Below are positions 48,782 through 61,246 of a stretch of DNA of 64,000 bases, in pieces. Both the position numbers and the translations under genes were made by a program. The first letter of the stretch is position 1, and each line of letters starts with the position of its first letter. Origin of the DNA: DATGFB01 sp032160545 (GTDB lineage Bacteria > Actinomycetota > Actinomycetes > Mycobacteriales > Jatrophihabitantaceae); assembly GCA_032160545.1 (NCBI GenBank), contig JAVHVN010000098.1, forward strand, positions 6,603 to 70,602, in the 5' to 3' direction. The notes under the pieces are model-generated. The model made no database searches. It worked only from the letters and a program-made list of their open reading frames with translations, and was not told where the DNA came from.

Positions 48782-50959
48782 CTACTCGCCGCGCCCGGCA
48801 AGGCGCTTCATCAGCAGCTCCTGCAGGTCGGTCTTGCTCTCACCGCCGTTGAAGACCCAGGTGCCGTCCGGCTGCAGGTCCCACGCGATCGTGTCGGGCG
48901 AGAATGCGGTGTCGAGCACCTCGCGCAGGTGCTCGCGTGCTGGCGGGTCGGTGACCTGGCACAGCAACTCGACCCGCCGGTCGAGGTTGCGGTGCATGAG
49001 GTCGGACGAGCCGATCCAGTACTCGGCCTGACCGTCGCCGCCGAAGTGAAAGATGCGTGAGTGCTCGAGGAAGCGCCCGAGGATCGAGCGGGTGGTGATG
49101 TTCTCGGACAGGCCCGGGACGCCGGCCCGCACCGTGCAGAACGTCCGCACGAGCAGCTGGACGGGAACGCCGGCCTGCGAGGCGCGGTACAGCGCGTCGA
49201 TCGTCTGCTCGTCCACGAGGTGGTTGGTCTTGAACCGGATCGTTGCCGGCCGCCCGGCGCGGGCGCACTCGATCTCGCGCTCGATGCGTTCGATCAATCC
49301 CGCGCGCACGCCGTGGGGCGCCACCAGCACCGAGCGGTACTGCGTCTGCCGCGAGTAACCGGTAAGGACGTTGAACAGGTCGGTGATGTCGGCGCAGACC
49401 GCCTCGTCGGCCGTGAAGAGGCCCAGGTCCTCGTACAGCCGCGCGGTCTTCGGGTTGTAGTTGCCCGTACCGATGTGGGCGTAACGGCGCAGCTGCCCGT
49501 GCTCCTGACGTACCACCAGCGCCGTCTTGCAATGCGTCTTGAGGCCCACGAGTCCGTAGACGACGTGGCAGCCCGACCGTTCCAGCGCGCGGGCCCACTT
49601 GATGTTGGCCTGCTCGTCGAAGCGCGCCTTGATCTCGACGAGAGCCACGACCTGCTTGCCGGCCTCGGCGGCGTCGATCAGGGAGTCGACGATGGGGGAG
49701 TCCCCAGAGGTGCGGTACAGCGTCTGCTTGATGGCGAGCACGTTGGGGTCGGCGGCGGCCTGTTCGATGAACCGTTGCACGCTCGTCGCGAAGGACTCGT
49801 ACGGGTGGTGCACGAGAACGTCACCCTCGCGCAGAGTGGCGAACACCGACTTCGGCGTCTCGGCCTCGACGAAGCGCGGGTGGGTCGCCGGGACGAAGGG
49901 ACGCTCCTTCAATTTCGGGCGGTCGACGTCATACACCGCCCACAGGCCGCTGAGATCGAGCAGCCCGGGCAGCCGGTGGACGTCCTCGGGGCTGACGGCG
50001 ATCTCGCTGAGGAGCAGGTCGAGCACCTCGTCGTCGATGTCGTCGGCCACCTCGAGCCGCACGGCGGGACCGAACCGGCGCCTGGCCAGCTCGCGCTCCA
50101 GCGCCTGCAGCAGGTCCTCGTCGCGGTCCTCCTCGACCTCGAAGTCGGCGTTGCGGGTCACGCGGAACAGGTGGTGCTCGACGACCTCCATGCCGGGGAA
50201 CAGCAGCGGCAGGTGCGCGGCGATGAGGTCCTCGAGCGGCAGGAACTCGGACTCGGACGCCGTCTGCGACACCGTGACGAACCGCGGCACGTTGTTCGGC
50301 ACCTTCACCCGCGCGAACCGGGACGGCCCCCCTTCGCCGTCGCGGACGAGGACGGCGAGGTTGAGCGACAGCCCGGAGATGTACGGGAACGGGTGCGCTG
50401 GGTCCACTGCCAGCGGAGTGAGAACGGGGAAGACCTTCGCGCGGAAGTACCCCGCGAGGCGTGCCTTCTCCTCCTCGTCGAGCGCGTCCCAACGGCGGAT
50501 GTGGATGCCCTCGGCCTCGAGCGCCGGCTGGATGTCGTCGCGCCAGCACCGGGCGTGCTCCTGCGCGACCTCGCGGGTGCGCTCTGCGAGCGTGGCCAAC
50601 ACCTCCCGAGGCCGGCGACCGTCGGCCGAGGTGACCTGCAGGCCCATCTCGGCCCGGCGCTTCAGCCCGGCTACGCGCACCATGTAGAACTCGTCGAGAT
50701 TGCTGGCGAAGATGGCGAGGAACTTCGTCCGCTCGAGCAACGGATGTGAGGGGTCCTCGGCCATCGCCAGCACGCGCGCGTTGAACGCGAGCCAGGACAG
50801 TTCACGGTTCGCGTAGCGGTCCTCGGGCAGGTCGGGAGCGAGGATCTCGTCGGTGTCGAGATCGCCGTCGGGCACCGAATCGGCCGGGTCGAGCGGCGGG
50901 CGGACCACTGCGTCGGCATCGGTGTCGGTCCCGAACCCGCTGACTCGCTGCTGGGTCAT
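48782..50959 (-). CDS. ppk1: Polyphosphate kinase 1
   Basis: A 725-residue PPK1 from ATG 50959; a longer frame to 51097 overlaps cofC and is not supported. ATP-dependent polyphosphate synthesis is expected. YANRELSWLAFNARVL opens the N-terminal domain, KTHCKTALVVRQ carries the autophosphorylated histidine, and YAHIGTGNYNPKTARLYEDL and DLMHRNLDRRVEL complete the phospholipase-D-like catalytic core. It is followed by the MutT1-type gene after five bases. Confidence 0.95.
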   Translation of the reverse strand: MTQQRVSGFGTDTDADAVVRPPLDPADSVPDGDLDTDEILAPDLPEDRYANRELSWLAFNARVLAMAEDPSHPLLERTKFLAIFASNLDEFYMVRVAGLKRRAEMGLQVTSADGRRPREVLATLAERTREVAQEHARCWRDDIQPALEAEGIHIRRWDALDEEEKARLAGYFRAKVFPVLTPLAVDPAHPFPYISGLSLNLAVLVRDGEGGPSRFARVKVPNNVPRFVTVSQTASESEFLPLEDLIAAHLPLLFPGMEVVEHHLFRVTRNADFEVEEDRDEDLLQALERELARRRFGPAVRLEVADDIDDEVLDLLLSEIAVSPEDVHRLPGLLDLSGLWAVYDVDRPKLKERPFVPATHPRFVEAETPKSVFATLREGDVLVHHPYESFATSVQRFIEQAAADPNVLAIKQTLYRTSGDSPIVDSLIDAAEAGKQVVALVEIKARFDEQANIKWARALERSGCHVVYGLVGLKTHCKTALVVRQEHGQLRRYAHIGTGNYNPKTARLYEDLGLFTADEAVCADITDLFNVLTGYSRQTQYRSVLVAPHGVRAGLIERIEREIECARAGRPATIRFKTNHLVDEQTIDALYRASQAGVPVQLLVRTFCTVRAGVPGLSENITTRSILGRFLEHSRIFHFGGDGQAEYWIGSSDLMHRNLDRRVELLCQVTDPPAREHLREVLDTAFSPDTIAWDLQPDGTWVFNGGESKTDLQELLMKRLAGRGE

Positions 50960-50966
50960 GGCCGCA

Positions 50967-51596
50967 TCATGCCGAACCAAGGTGAATTCGCCGAGTGGCG
51001 GCGCGGGTCTCGGCGGCCGTCGCGACGCCCAGGCCGAGCGCGACGGCCCGTTCGAGGTCGGCGACGGTGTCGACGTCCTGGCGCAGGCCGGGACCACCGG
51101 ACAGTTCGACCGCCACCGCGGCGTGCCGCTCGGCCGAACGGGAGCCGAACGCGGGCTCGAGGTCGGTGCCCGGGCGCGCCGTCAGCAGGGTCGTGCCCGT
51201 ACCCGCGCTGTCGCGGACGAACGCGCGAGGGTGGCCCGCGGCCTCGAGCAGCCCGGCCGCGAGCTCCGCGGGACGCAGCGCGGGCAGGTCGCCGAGCAGT
51301 GCCGCGACGCCGTCCTCGGGCCAGTGCCGGGCCGCGTGCTCGGCCGCCTCGCGCAGGGCGGCATTGAGCCCGGGCTCGCGCTGCACGAGCAGCTCGTCGG
51401 CGTCGTCGGGCAACGCAGCGGGACGGTCGGCGACCACCACGATCCGGGTCACACCCGGCGTCGCGCGCGCCGCGGAGAGAGTGTCCGCGCGGATCGCGTC
51501 GACCAGGCGGGCATGCGCGTCGTCGTCGAGCGTCGCGGCGAGCCGCGACTTGGCGGCCGGCAACGCCTTAGCCGGAATGAGCACCGTCCACCTCAC
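50967..51596 (-). CDS. cofC: 2-phospho-L-lactate guanylyltransferase (F420 biosynthesis)
   Basis: A 209-residue nucleotidyltransferase (also known as FbiD in mycobacteria) from GTG 51596. WTVLIPAKALPAAKSRLAA is the family start, AALLGDLPALRP the metal/nucleotide site and FVRDSAGTGTTLL the second conserved segment. It activates phospholactate or phosphoenolpyruvate with GTP for F420 assembly. The ppk1 start follows after seven bases, so the two are likely co-transcribed. Confidence 0.92.
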   Translation of the reverse strand: MRWTVLIPAKALPAAKSRLAATLDDDAHARLVDAIRADTLSAARATPGVTRIVVVADRPAALPDDADELLVQREPGLNAALREAAEHAARHWPEDGVAALLGDLPALRPAELAAGLLEAAGHPRAFVRDSAGTGTTLLTARPGTDLEPAFGSRSAERHAAVAVELSGGPGLRQDVDTVADLERAVALGLGVATAAETRAATRRIHLGSA

Positions 51597-51662
51597 CTCG
51601 CAATCGTACGGACCTGGGCCCGTCGGGTCGCCGATGTGCGATTCGGCCCCGTCGCAGCAAGC

Positions 51663-55322
<3,660 letters not shown>

Positions 55323-55538
55323 TCGGGCCTCCCGGATCGGAAGGCGCCCTTGGATGCACGAACGACGGTCCGAGCGTGGCGGGCATCCGTGCCCGTCGCA
55401 GCGCCTCTCGGCCAGGTACCAATTTACTGTGTGCCGCCACCGATTGCCCGCCGGCCTGGACATGCGGGACGAATTGTCGCCCGCCTGCGGGCGGGAATGG
55501 GGCAGACTGCGAACGATCTCCGGCGAAGGGGGCTGTGC

Positions 55539-56297
55539 GTGGGCAGGGTGAAGCGGCTGATGCGGCCGGCGTCAGGGGAGCCGCTCGGTGGCCCGTGGAC
55601 CGTGGTCTGGCTGATCCTCTACGGGCCGTTCTCCTTGCTGATCCGCACCCGCTACCGGCATCTCGACCGGCTGCCCCCACGGGGCACCGCGGCGATCCTC
55701 GTCGTCAATCACGTGTCGCACGTCGACCCGTTCCTCGCGGCCAAGATGGTGCTCGACGGCGGTCGCACGCCACGGTTCCTCGCCAAGGACACGATCTTCG
55801 GCGTGCCGGTCGTGGGCTTCGCCATGAGAGGCATGGGTCACATCCCGGTGCGGCGAGGGACGGCCGACGCCCGGCAGTCGCTCTCGGCCGCGGTCGACGC
55901 GCTGCGCAGCGGGCGCATCGTCGTGCTGCACCCCGAGGGCACCGTCACTCGCGATCCGGACGGCTGGCCGATGGCCGGCAAGACCGGTGCGGCCCGGCTC
56001 GCCCTGCTCGTGCCCGAGGTGCCGGTCATCCCGGTGGCGCAGTGGGGGGTCCAGCGCTCGATCGACCTCTATACGAAGAAGGTGCGGTTGCTGCCCCGTC
56101 CGCAGCACGTCGTCTCGATAGGCGAGCCGCTGGATCTCTCCAGATGGATGGGTGCCGAGCCCGCGCCGGCGGTGCTGCGCGAGGTGACCGACGTGATCAT
56201 GCGCCAGCTGCGCCTCGACGTCGCCGAGCTGCGCGGTGCATCGGCGCCGGACGGCCCGCTGTACCGCTGGGTCCGTCCGGACGAGCCGGCCGCATGA
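55539..56297 (+). CDS. plsC: 1-acyl-sn-glycerol-3-phosphate acyltransferase
   Basis: A 252-residue acyltransferase from GTG 55539 with AAGGGGG upstream. The catalytic NHVSHVDP (HX4D) and the glycerol-phosphate-binding HPEGTVTRD are present, with a hydrophobic N-terminal segment for membrane attachment. It makes phosphatidic acid. The stop overlaps gpsA by four bases, linking glycerolipid synthesis steps. A very long open frame through this region is only the metH shadow. Confidence 0.9.
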   Translation: MGRVKRLMRPASGEPLGGPWTVVWLILYGPFSLLIRTRYRHLDRLPPRGTAAILVVNHVSHVDPFLAAKMVLDGGRTPRFLAKDTIFGVPVVGFAMRGMGHIPVRRGTADARQSLSAAVDALRSGRIVVLHPEGTVTRDPDGWPMAGKTGAARLALLVPEVPVIPVAQWGVQRSIDLYTKKVRLLPRPQHVVSIGEPLDLSRWMGAEPAPAVLREVTDVIMRQLRLDVAELRGASAPDGPLYRWVRPDEPAA

Positions 56298-57316
56298 GAG
56301 CGGCGGTCTTCGGCGCCGGCTCCTGGGGAACCGCCTTCGCCAAGCTCCTCGTCGACGCCGGCAACGACGTCACGCTGTGGGCGCGGCGCGAGGCACTGGC
56401 CGACCAGGTCAACGCCGGTCACGCCAACCCGTCCTACCTACCGGGCATAGCGTTGCCGCCGGAGCTGCGCGCAACCCACGATCCGCGGGTCGCCGCCGAG
56501 GGTGCGGATCTCGTCGCCTTTGCGATTCCGGCGCAGACCCTGCGACACAACCTCGCCGACTGGGCGCCGGCGCTGCCCTCGGGCGCGACGCTGCTGAGCC
56601 TGATGAAGGGTGTCGAGCTCGGCACCACGAAGCGGATGTCGGAGGTGATCGCCGAGGTCACCGGTGCGCCCGCCGACCGCATCGCCGTGCTGTCCGGGCC
56701 GAACCTGGCCCTCGAGATCGCGCGGGAGCAGCCGACCGCCACGGTCGTCGCCTGCGTCGACGAGTCGCGTGCCGAGCTGGTGCAGCACGCCTGCACCGGT
56801 CCCTACTTCCGCCCGTACACCAACGTCGACGTCGTCGGCTGCGAGCTCGGCGGTGCCGTCAAGAACGTCATCGCCCTCGCGTGCGGTATCGCGCAGGGGA
56901 TGGGCTTGGGCGACAACACCCTGGCCACGCTGATCACCCGCGGGCTGGCCGAGACCACCCGGTTGGGGGTGGAGCTCGGGGCCCGCCCGATGACGTTCGC
57001 CGGCCTGGCCGGGCTGGGCGACCTCGTGGCCACGTGCAACTCGCCGCTGTCGCGCAACCGCACGTTCGGCGAGCGTCTCGGGGAGGGCAAGTCGTTGGCC
57101 GAGGCTCAGGAGGCCACCCACGGCCAGGTCGCCGAGGGGGTCAAGTCCTGCCGCTCGGTGCTCGACCTGGCCCAGCGGCACGCCGTCGAGACGCCGATCA
57201 CCCAGGCCGTGGAAGCGGTGTGCTTCCGCGGCCTCAAGCCCGGTGCGATGCTGGATCTGCTCATGTCCCGGTCGGTCACCAGCGAGGCTCGCGGGCGGCC
57301 TGGCGACGGCCAGTAG
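56294..57316 (+). CDS. gpsA: NAD(P)-dependent glycerol-3-phosphate dehydrogenase
   Basis: A 340-residue enzyme. VFGAGSWGTAFAKLL binds the cofactor, LSGPNLALEIA is the GPSFA-like motif, and GCELGGAVKNVIALACG carries the catalytic lysine. It reduces dihydroxyacetone phosphate to sn-glycerol-3-phosphate for phospholipids. It is between plsC and ddl in an operon common in actinobacteria. Confidence 0.95.
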   Translation: MRAAVFGAGSWGTAFAKLLVDAGNDVTLWARREALADQVNAGHANPSYLPGIALPPELRATHDPRVAAEGADLVAFAIPAQTLRHNLADWAPALPSGATLLSLMKGVELGTTKRMSEVIAEVTGAPADRIAVLSGPNLALEIAREQPTATVVACVDESRAELVQHACTGPYFRPYTNVDVVGCELGGAVKNVIALACGIAQGMGLGDNTLATLITRGLAETTRLGVELGARPMTFAGLAGLGDLVATCNSPLSRNRTFGERLGEGKSLAEAQEATHGQVAEGVKSCRSVLDLAQRHAVETPITQAVEAVCFRGLKPGAMLDLLMSRSVTSEARGRPGDGQ

Positions 57317-57326
57317 GGTCGGTCGG

Positions 57327-58403
57327 GTGACGCGCATCAGGGTCGCCGTCGTCTACGGCGGTCGCAGCAGCGAACACGGGATTTCCGTCGTCTCCGCGGG
57401 CAGCGTGCTTGCCGCGCTCGACCCGGCGAAGTACGACGTCGTGCCGATCGGCATCACCCCGAACGGGGGCTGGGTGCTCGGCGACGGCGACCCGAAAGCG
57501 CTGCGGATCTCCGGTCGCGAGCTGCCCGAGGTGCAGAAGGGGGCGTCGGTCGTCCTCGCCGGCGACCCGACCGCACCGGGCCTGGTCAAGCTCGACACCG
57601 GCGAGGGGCTGCAGGTGCTCGAGTCCGTCGACGTGGTGTTCCCCGTCCTGCACGGGCGCTTCGGCGAGGACGGCACGATCCAGGGGCTGCTCGAGATGGC
57701 AGGCGTCCCGTACGTCGGGCCGGGCGTGTTCGCGAGTGCGGCCGCGATGGACAAGGCGTTCACCAAGAAGCTGCTCGCGGCCGACGGGCTCTCGGTCGGC
57801 CGGTATCGGGTGTACCGCCGTTCCGAACCGGTCTCGGTCGCCGACGTCGCCGACCTCGGCCTCCCGGTGTTCGTGAAGCCGGCCCGAGCGGGGTCGAGCG
57901 TCGGCATCACCAAGGTGACGGACTGGAGTGATCTCGCCGGTGCCGTCGAGACCGCGTTCGGCCACGACAGCAAGGTGCTCGTCGAGGCGGCCGTCACCGG
58001 CCGTGAGGTCGAGTGCGGCGTCCTCGAGGACGAGCACGGCCGGCCGGTGGCCAGCACGCCCGCCGAGATCCGCCTCGTCGGCGGCCACGACTGGTACGAC
58101 TTCGAGGCGAAGTACCTCGACGATGTCTGCGTGTTCGACGTGCCGCCCGACCTGCCGACCGAGACGATCGCGGCGATCCAGGACACCGCCTGCCGGGCCT
58201 TCACCGCGCTCGACTGCGCCGGCCTCGCGCGCGTCGACTTCTTCGTGACGTCGTCCGGCGAGGTCGTCGTCAACGAGGTGAACACGATGCCTGGCTTCAC
58301 GCCGATCTCGATGTTCCCCCGGATGTGGGCCGCGTCCGGCGTCGATTACCCCACGCTCGTCGACCGGCTCATCGCCTCGGCCCTGCGCCGCGGCGCGGGC
58401 TGA
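57327..58403 (+). CDS. ddl: D-alanine--D-alanine ligase
   Basis: A 358-residue ATP-grasp ligase from GTG 57327. VVYGGRSSEHGIS is the N-terminal signature, VKPARAGSSVGITKV binds ATP and VNEVNTMPGFTPISMFP holds the metal ligands and substrate loop. It makes the D-Ala-D-Ala end of peptidoglycan precursors. It lies 10 bases after gpsA and its stop abuts the converging SDR gene. Confidence 0.95.
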   Translation: MTRIRVAVVYGGRSSEHGISVVSAGSVLAALDPAKYDVVPIGITPNGGWVLGDGDPKALRISGRELPEVQKGASVVLAGDPTAPGLVKLDTGEGLQVLESVDVVFPVLHGRFGEDGTIQGLLEMAGVPYVGPGVFASAAAMDKAFTKKLLAADGLSVGRYRVYRRSEPVSVADVADLGLPVFVKPARAGSSVGITKVTDWSDLAGAVETAFGHDSKVLVEAAVTGREVECGVLEDEHGRPVASTPAEIRLVGGHDWYDFEAKYLDDVCVFDVPPDLPTETIAAIQDTACRAFTALDCAGLARVDFFVTSSGEVVVNEVNTMPGFTPISMFPRMWAASGVDYPTLVDRLIASALRRGAG

Positions 58404-59879
58404 CTACCAGCGCGACTTCGCGTAGTCCTTCAGGAAGCACCCGGAGAGGTCGACACCCGCCTCGCCCTGCACGATCGGGTCGTAGACCCGGGCGGCGCCA
58501 TCAGCGAGGTCGAGCGGTGCGCGGAACCCCTCCTCGGCCAGCCGCACCTTGGTGAACCACGGCCGCTCGTCAGTGATCCAGCCGGTGTCGACCGCCGTCA
58601 TGAGGATGCCGTCGGTGAGCATCTCCTCGGCACTCGTGCGGGTGAGCATGTTGAGCGCGGCCTTGGCCATGTTCGTGTGCGGGTGGCCGGGGCCCTTGTA
58701 GCCGCGGCCGAAGACGCCCTCCATCGCGGAGACGTTCACGACGTACTTGCGCCGCGCCGGGCTCGCCGCCATCGCCGCGCGCAGCCGGCTCACCAGCAGG
58801 AACGGCGCGGTCGTGTTGCACAGCTGCACCTCGAGCATCTCGAGCGGGTCGACGTGCTGGACGTTCTGCGTCCAGCTGTTGACGCGAAGGCGGTCGGGGA
58901 CCAGGCCGCCCGCGTCGATGGCGCGGTCGCCGTGGTGCTCCAGTGCCGAGCCGGCGACCAGGGCCAGCCGGGACAGGTCGCTGCCGCTCAAGCCACCGGG
59001 CAGATGTGGCACCGGGTGCTGCGACAGGTTGCCGGCGAGCGCCACCGGGTGGGCGTCGGACACATGGTCGAAGGTGAGGATCTCGGGCAGCGGGCCGTCG
59101 GCCAGCGGGTCGCCCTCGGCGGCGGCGAGCGGTGCGTACGCGCCCGGCGTGCGGCGCACGGTCTGTGCCGCGTTGTTGATGAGGATGTCGAGCGGGCCGG
59201 TCCCGGCGACGGCGTCCGCGAGCGCGACCACCTGGGCCGGGTCGCGCAGGTCGATACCGACGATCCGCAACCGGTCGAGCCAGTCCGCGCTGTCAGGGAG
59301 ATCCCGGAAGCGGCGGGCCGCGTCGTTGGGGAAGCGGGTGGTGATCGTCGTGTGCGCGCCGTCGCGCAGCAGCCGCAGCGCGATGTACATCCCGATCTTC
59401 GCGCGACCGCCGGTGAGCAGCGCGCGGCGCCCGGTCAGGTCCGTGCGGGCGTCGCGCTTGGCGTGGTTGAGCGCCGCGCACTGAGGGCAGAGCTGGTGGT
59501 AGAACGCGTCGACGTCGACGTAGTCGGTCTTGCAGATGTAGCACGGCCGCGGCTTGACGAAGCGGCCCGCACGCGCCTCGCGCTGCTTCGAGACGAGCGG
59601 GATGCCCTCCGTCTCGTCGTCGACGCGGTCGGGTGACCCGGTCGCCGTCGCGGCCACGACGGCGCGGTCCGCCGCCGCCACGGCGTCGCGCTTCTCGGTC
59701 CGGCGCAGCTGCTTGAACGTCTTGAACAGCCCGCCGACCGCGCGTCGAACGGCGACGGCATCCGGGTGCTCGACCGGCAGTTGCTCGGCCTGGGCGAGGA
59801 CGCGCAGGCAGGTTACGAGCTCGTCGGGGTCGAGGCCGTCGCCGGTAGCGGCGGGCCCGAGGTCGGTCAGCGTCACCAC
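58404..59879 (-). CDS. SDR oxidoreductase with N-terminal zinc-binding extension
   Basis: A 491-residue protein from GTG 59879. The first 110 residues are helical, then RPCYICKTDYVD and HQLCPQCAALNHAKR form a four-cysteine zinc-type cluster directly in front of an SDR domain, ALLTGGRAKIGMYIALRLL. NNAAQTVRR supplies the SDR Asn. The expected Tyr-x3-Lys may be in FGRGYKGPGHPHTNMAKAAL, an atypical layout. The family occurs in actinobacteria, function unknown to me. Confidence 0.8.
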   Translation of the reverse strand: MVTLTDLGPAATGDGLDPDELVTCLRVLAQAEQLPVEHPDAVAVRRAVGGLFKTFKQLRRTEKRDAVAAADRAVVAATATGSPDRVDDETEGIPLVSKQREARAGRFVKPRPCYICKTDYVDVDAFYHQLCPQCAALNHAKRDARTDLTGRRALLTGGRAKIGMYIALRLLRDGAHTTITTRFPNDAARRFRDLPDSADWLDRLRIVGIDLRDPAQVVALADAVAGTGPLDILINNAAQTVRRTPGAYAPLAAAEGDPLADGPLPEILTFDHVSDAHPVALAGNLSQHPVPHLPGGLSGSDLSRLALVAGSALEHHGDRAIDAGGLVPDRLRVNSWTQNVQHVDPLEMLEVQLCNTTAPFLLVSRLRAAMAASPARRKYVVNVSAMEGVFGRGYKGPGHPHTNMAKAALNMLTRTSAEEMLTDGILMTAVDTGWITDERPWFTKVRLAEEGFRAPLDLADGAARVYDPIVQGEAGVDLSGCFLKDYAKSRW

Positions 59880-59908
59880 CAGATTGTGCCGTGTCGCAGG
59901 TCCGCGCC

Positions 59909-59990
59909 GGTTCGCGGCGGTTCGGGGACGGTTCGGGGACGGTCCGGGGAGGGGCCGCGGAGGGGCCGCGGAGGTCCGGGGAGGGGCCGA
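59909..59990. repeat. Degenerate GC-rich 10-11-base tandem repeat
   Basis: Eight units of the type GGTTCGGGGAC, GGTCCGGGGA and GGGGCCGCGGA follow one another in the 120-base gap between the DUF3037 gene and the SDR gene. Some neighbouring copies are identical. It carries no gene. The G-runs on the plus strand could fold into quadruplex or hairpin structures. Confidence 0.7.
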
Positions 59991-59999
59991 CCGGTGCAG

Positions 60000-60389
60000 T
60001 CAGCTCCGGACGGCACGCACCAGCACGTCGACGAGCCGGTCGAGTGCGGCCTGGGGGTCGTCCGTCAGGCCGGTGTGCACGGGGCCTGGCTGCACGACGG
60101 TGCTGCGCGGGGCGGTGAGCCAGCGGAAGCGCCGGCCGATGTCCTCGCCCGCCGCGGGGCCGTCCGTGCCGGCGCACGTCTCGGTCAGCGAGTGCAGGGC
60201 GGCGGTGATCGCCTCGACGTCGGCACCTGGGTCCAGCGAGCGCAGCCGGTCCGCGTCGAGCAGGGCGCGCGCGCCGAGGAAGTCGCGCTCACGGCAGTAG
60301 ACGATCACGCCCGCATTGATCGACTCGCCGCGCTCGACCCGCGGGACGACGCGCACGATCGCGTACTCGAAGGGCACCCGGGCGCTCAT
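60000..60389 (-). CDS. DUF3037 family protein
   Basis: A 129-residue protein from ATG 60389. PFEYAIVRVVPRVERGESIN followed by AGVIVYCRERDFLGAR is the family pattern. It has no known function. The start overlaps the HipA-like kinase stop by four bases (ATGA). DUF3037 and HipA-like genes are often paired in bacteria, so the two may work together. Confidence 0.85.
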   Translation of the reverse strand: MSARVPFEYAIVRVVPRVERGESINAGVIVYCRERDFLGARALLDADRLRSLDPGADVEAITAALHSLTETCAGTDGPAAGEDIGRRFRWLTAPRSTVVQPGPVHTGLTDDPQAALDRLVDVLVRAVRS

Positions 60390-61207
60390 GCGCGCCCGTC
60401 GAGCCAGGCCGGCCGGTTGCGGGCGACCAGGCGCCGCGCGTTCGCGTCGTGAGCGGCAATCGCCTCGCGTGCCGAGTCGAGCCAGGTTCGGCGCGCCGCG
60501 AGCCGCGCGGCCAGGTGGTCGACGTACGCCGTGCGGGCCTGCTCGGCATCGCTGCCGGCCAGCCACTCCTCCGGGACGTCCTCGGCAGCGGCGCGCAGCA
60601 CCGGCTCCGTGACCAGCGCGGCGAACGCCGCGTCCGCGGCGTCCAGGTCGGGGGAGCAGCCGAGCAGCGCGTGGTCCGTGGCGTCGTAGGGACGGCCTGC
60701 GGCAGCCGCCGCACTCGCCCAGTTGTGGTGGAACGTCAGCGTGGCTCCGTGGTCGATCAGGTAGGGCCGGCTGTGCCAGAAGAGCATGTTCGGGTTGCGC
60801 CACGACCGGTCGACATTGCCGACGAATGCGTCGAACCACAGCACCCGGCCGGCGAAGTCCGGGTCGACGTCGAAGGCGACCGGGTCGAGGTCGAGCGCAC
60901 CGGGCAGGAAGTCGACGCCGAGGTTGCGACCGCCGCTCGCGCGCAGCAGGTGCTGCACCTCCTCGTCGGGCTCGTTCGAGGCGAGGGCGGGGTCGACATC
61001 GACGGTCACCAGGTCGGGTACCGGAAGCGCCAGCGACCGCGCGATCCCCGCGGCGATGACCTCGGCGACGAGTGCGGCGGGTCCCTGCCCGGCTCCGGTG
61101 TACTTGACGACGTAGGTACCGAGATCGTCGGCCTCCATGAGGCCGGGCAGCGAGCCGCCCTCGCGCAGCGGCGTGACGTAGCGCGTCGCGGTCACGGCGG
61201 GCAGCAT
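60386..61207 (-). CDS. HipA-like kinase-fold protein
   Basis: A 273-residue protein, much shorter than classical HipA (about 440). LGTYVVKYTGAGQGPAALVAEV includes the ATP-anchoring Lys, WFDAFVGNVDRSWRNPNML the catalytic-loop Asp and Asn, and YLIDHGATLTFHH the metal-binding DHG. The kinase core is present but the HipA N-terminal subdomain is absent. No HipB-like antitoxin is adjacent; the partner is DUF3037. Whether it is a toxin, as HipA is, cannot be told. Confidence 0.82.
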   Translation of the reverse strand: MLPAVTATRYVTPLREGGSLPGLMEADDLGTYVVKYTGAGQGPAALVAEVIAAGIARSLALPVPDLVTVDVDPALASNEPDEEVQHLLRASGGRNLGVDFLPGALDLDPVAFDVDPDFAGRVLWFDAFVGNVDRSWRNPNMLFWHSRPYLIDHGATLTFHHNWASAAAAAGRPYDATDHALLGCSPDLDAADAAFAALVTEPVLRAAAEDVPEEWLAGSDAEQARTAYVDHLAARLAARRTWLDSAREAIAAHDANARRLVARNRPAWLDGRA

Positions 61208-61246
61208 GCCCGCGAACCTACCGCCCGACGCCGGTGGCGCCCGTAC

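Noticed and set aside
49061..50749. Long plus-strand frame opposite ppk1
   Set aside because: The protein has no recognisable motif and shadow-type composition, while ppk1 is full length with all catalytic residues.
55323..55538. Cobalamin or SAM riboswitch upstream of metH
   Set aside because: I looked for the B12-box and SAM-IV core on the minus strand and found neither. The gap holds no convincing conserved structure.
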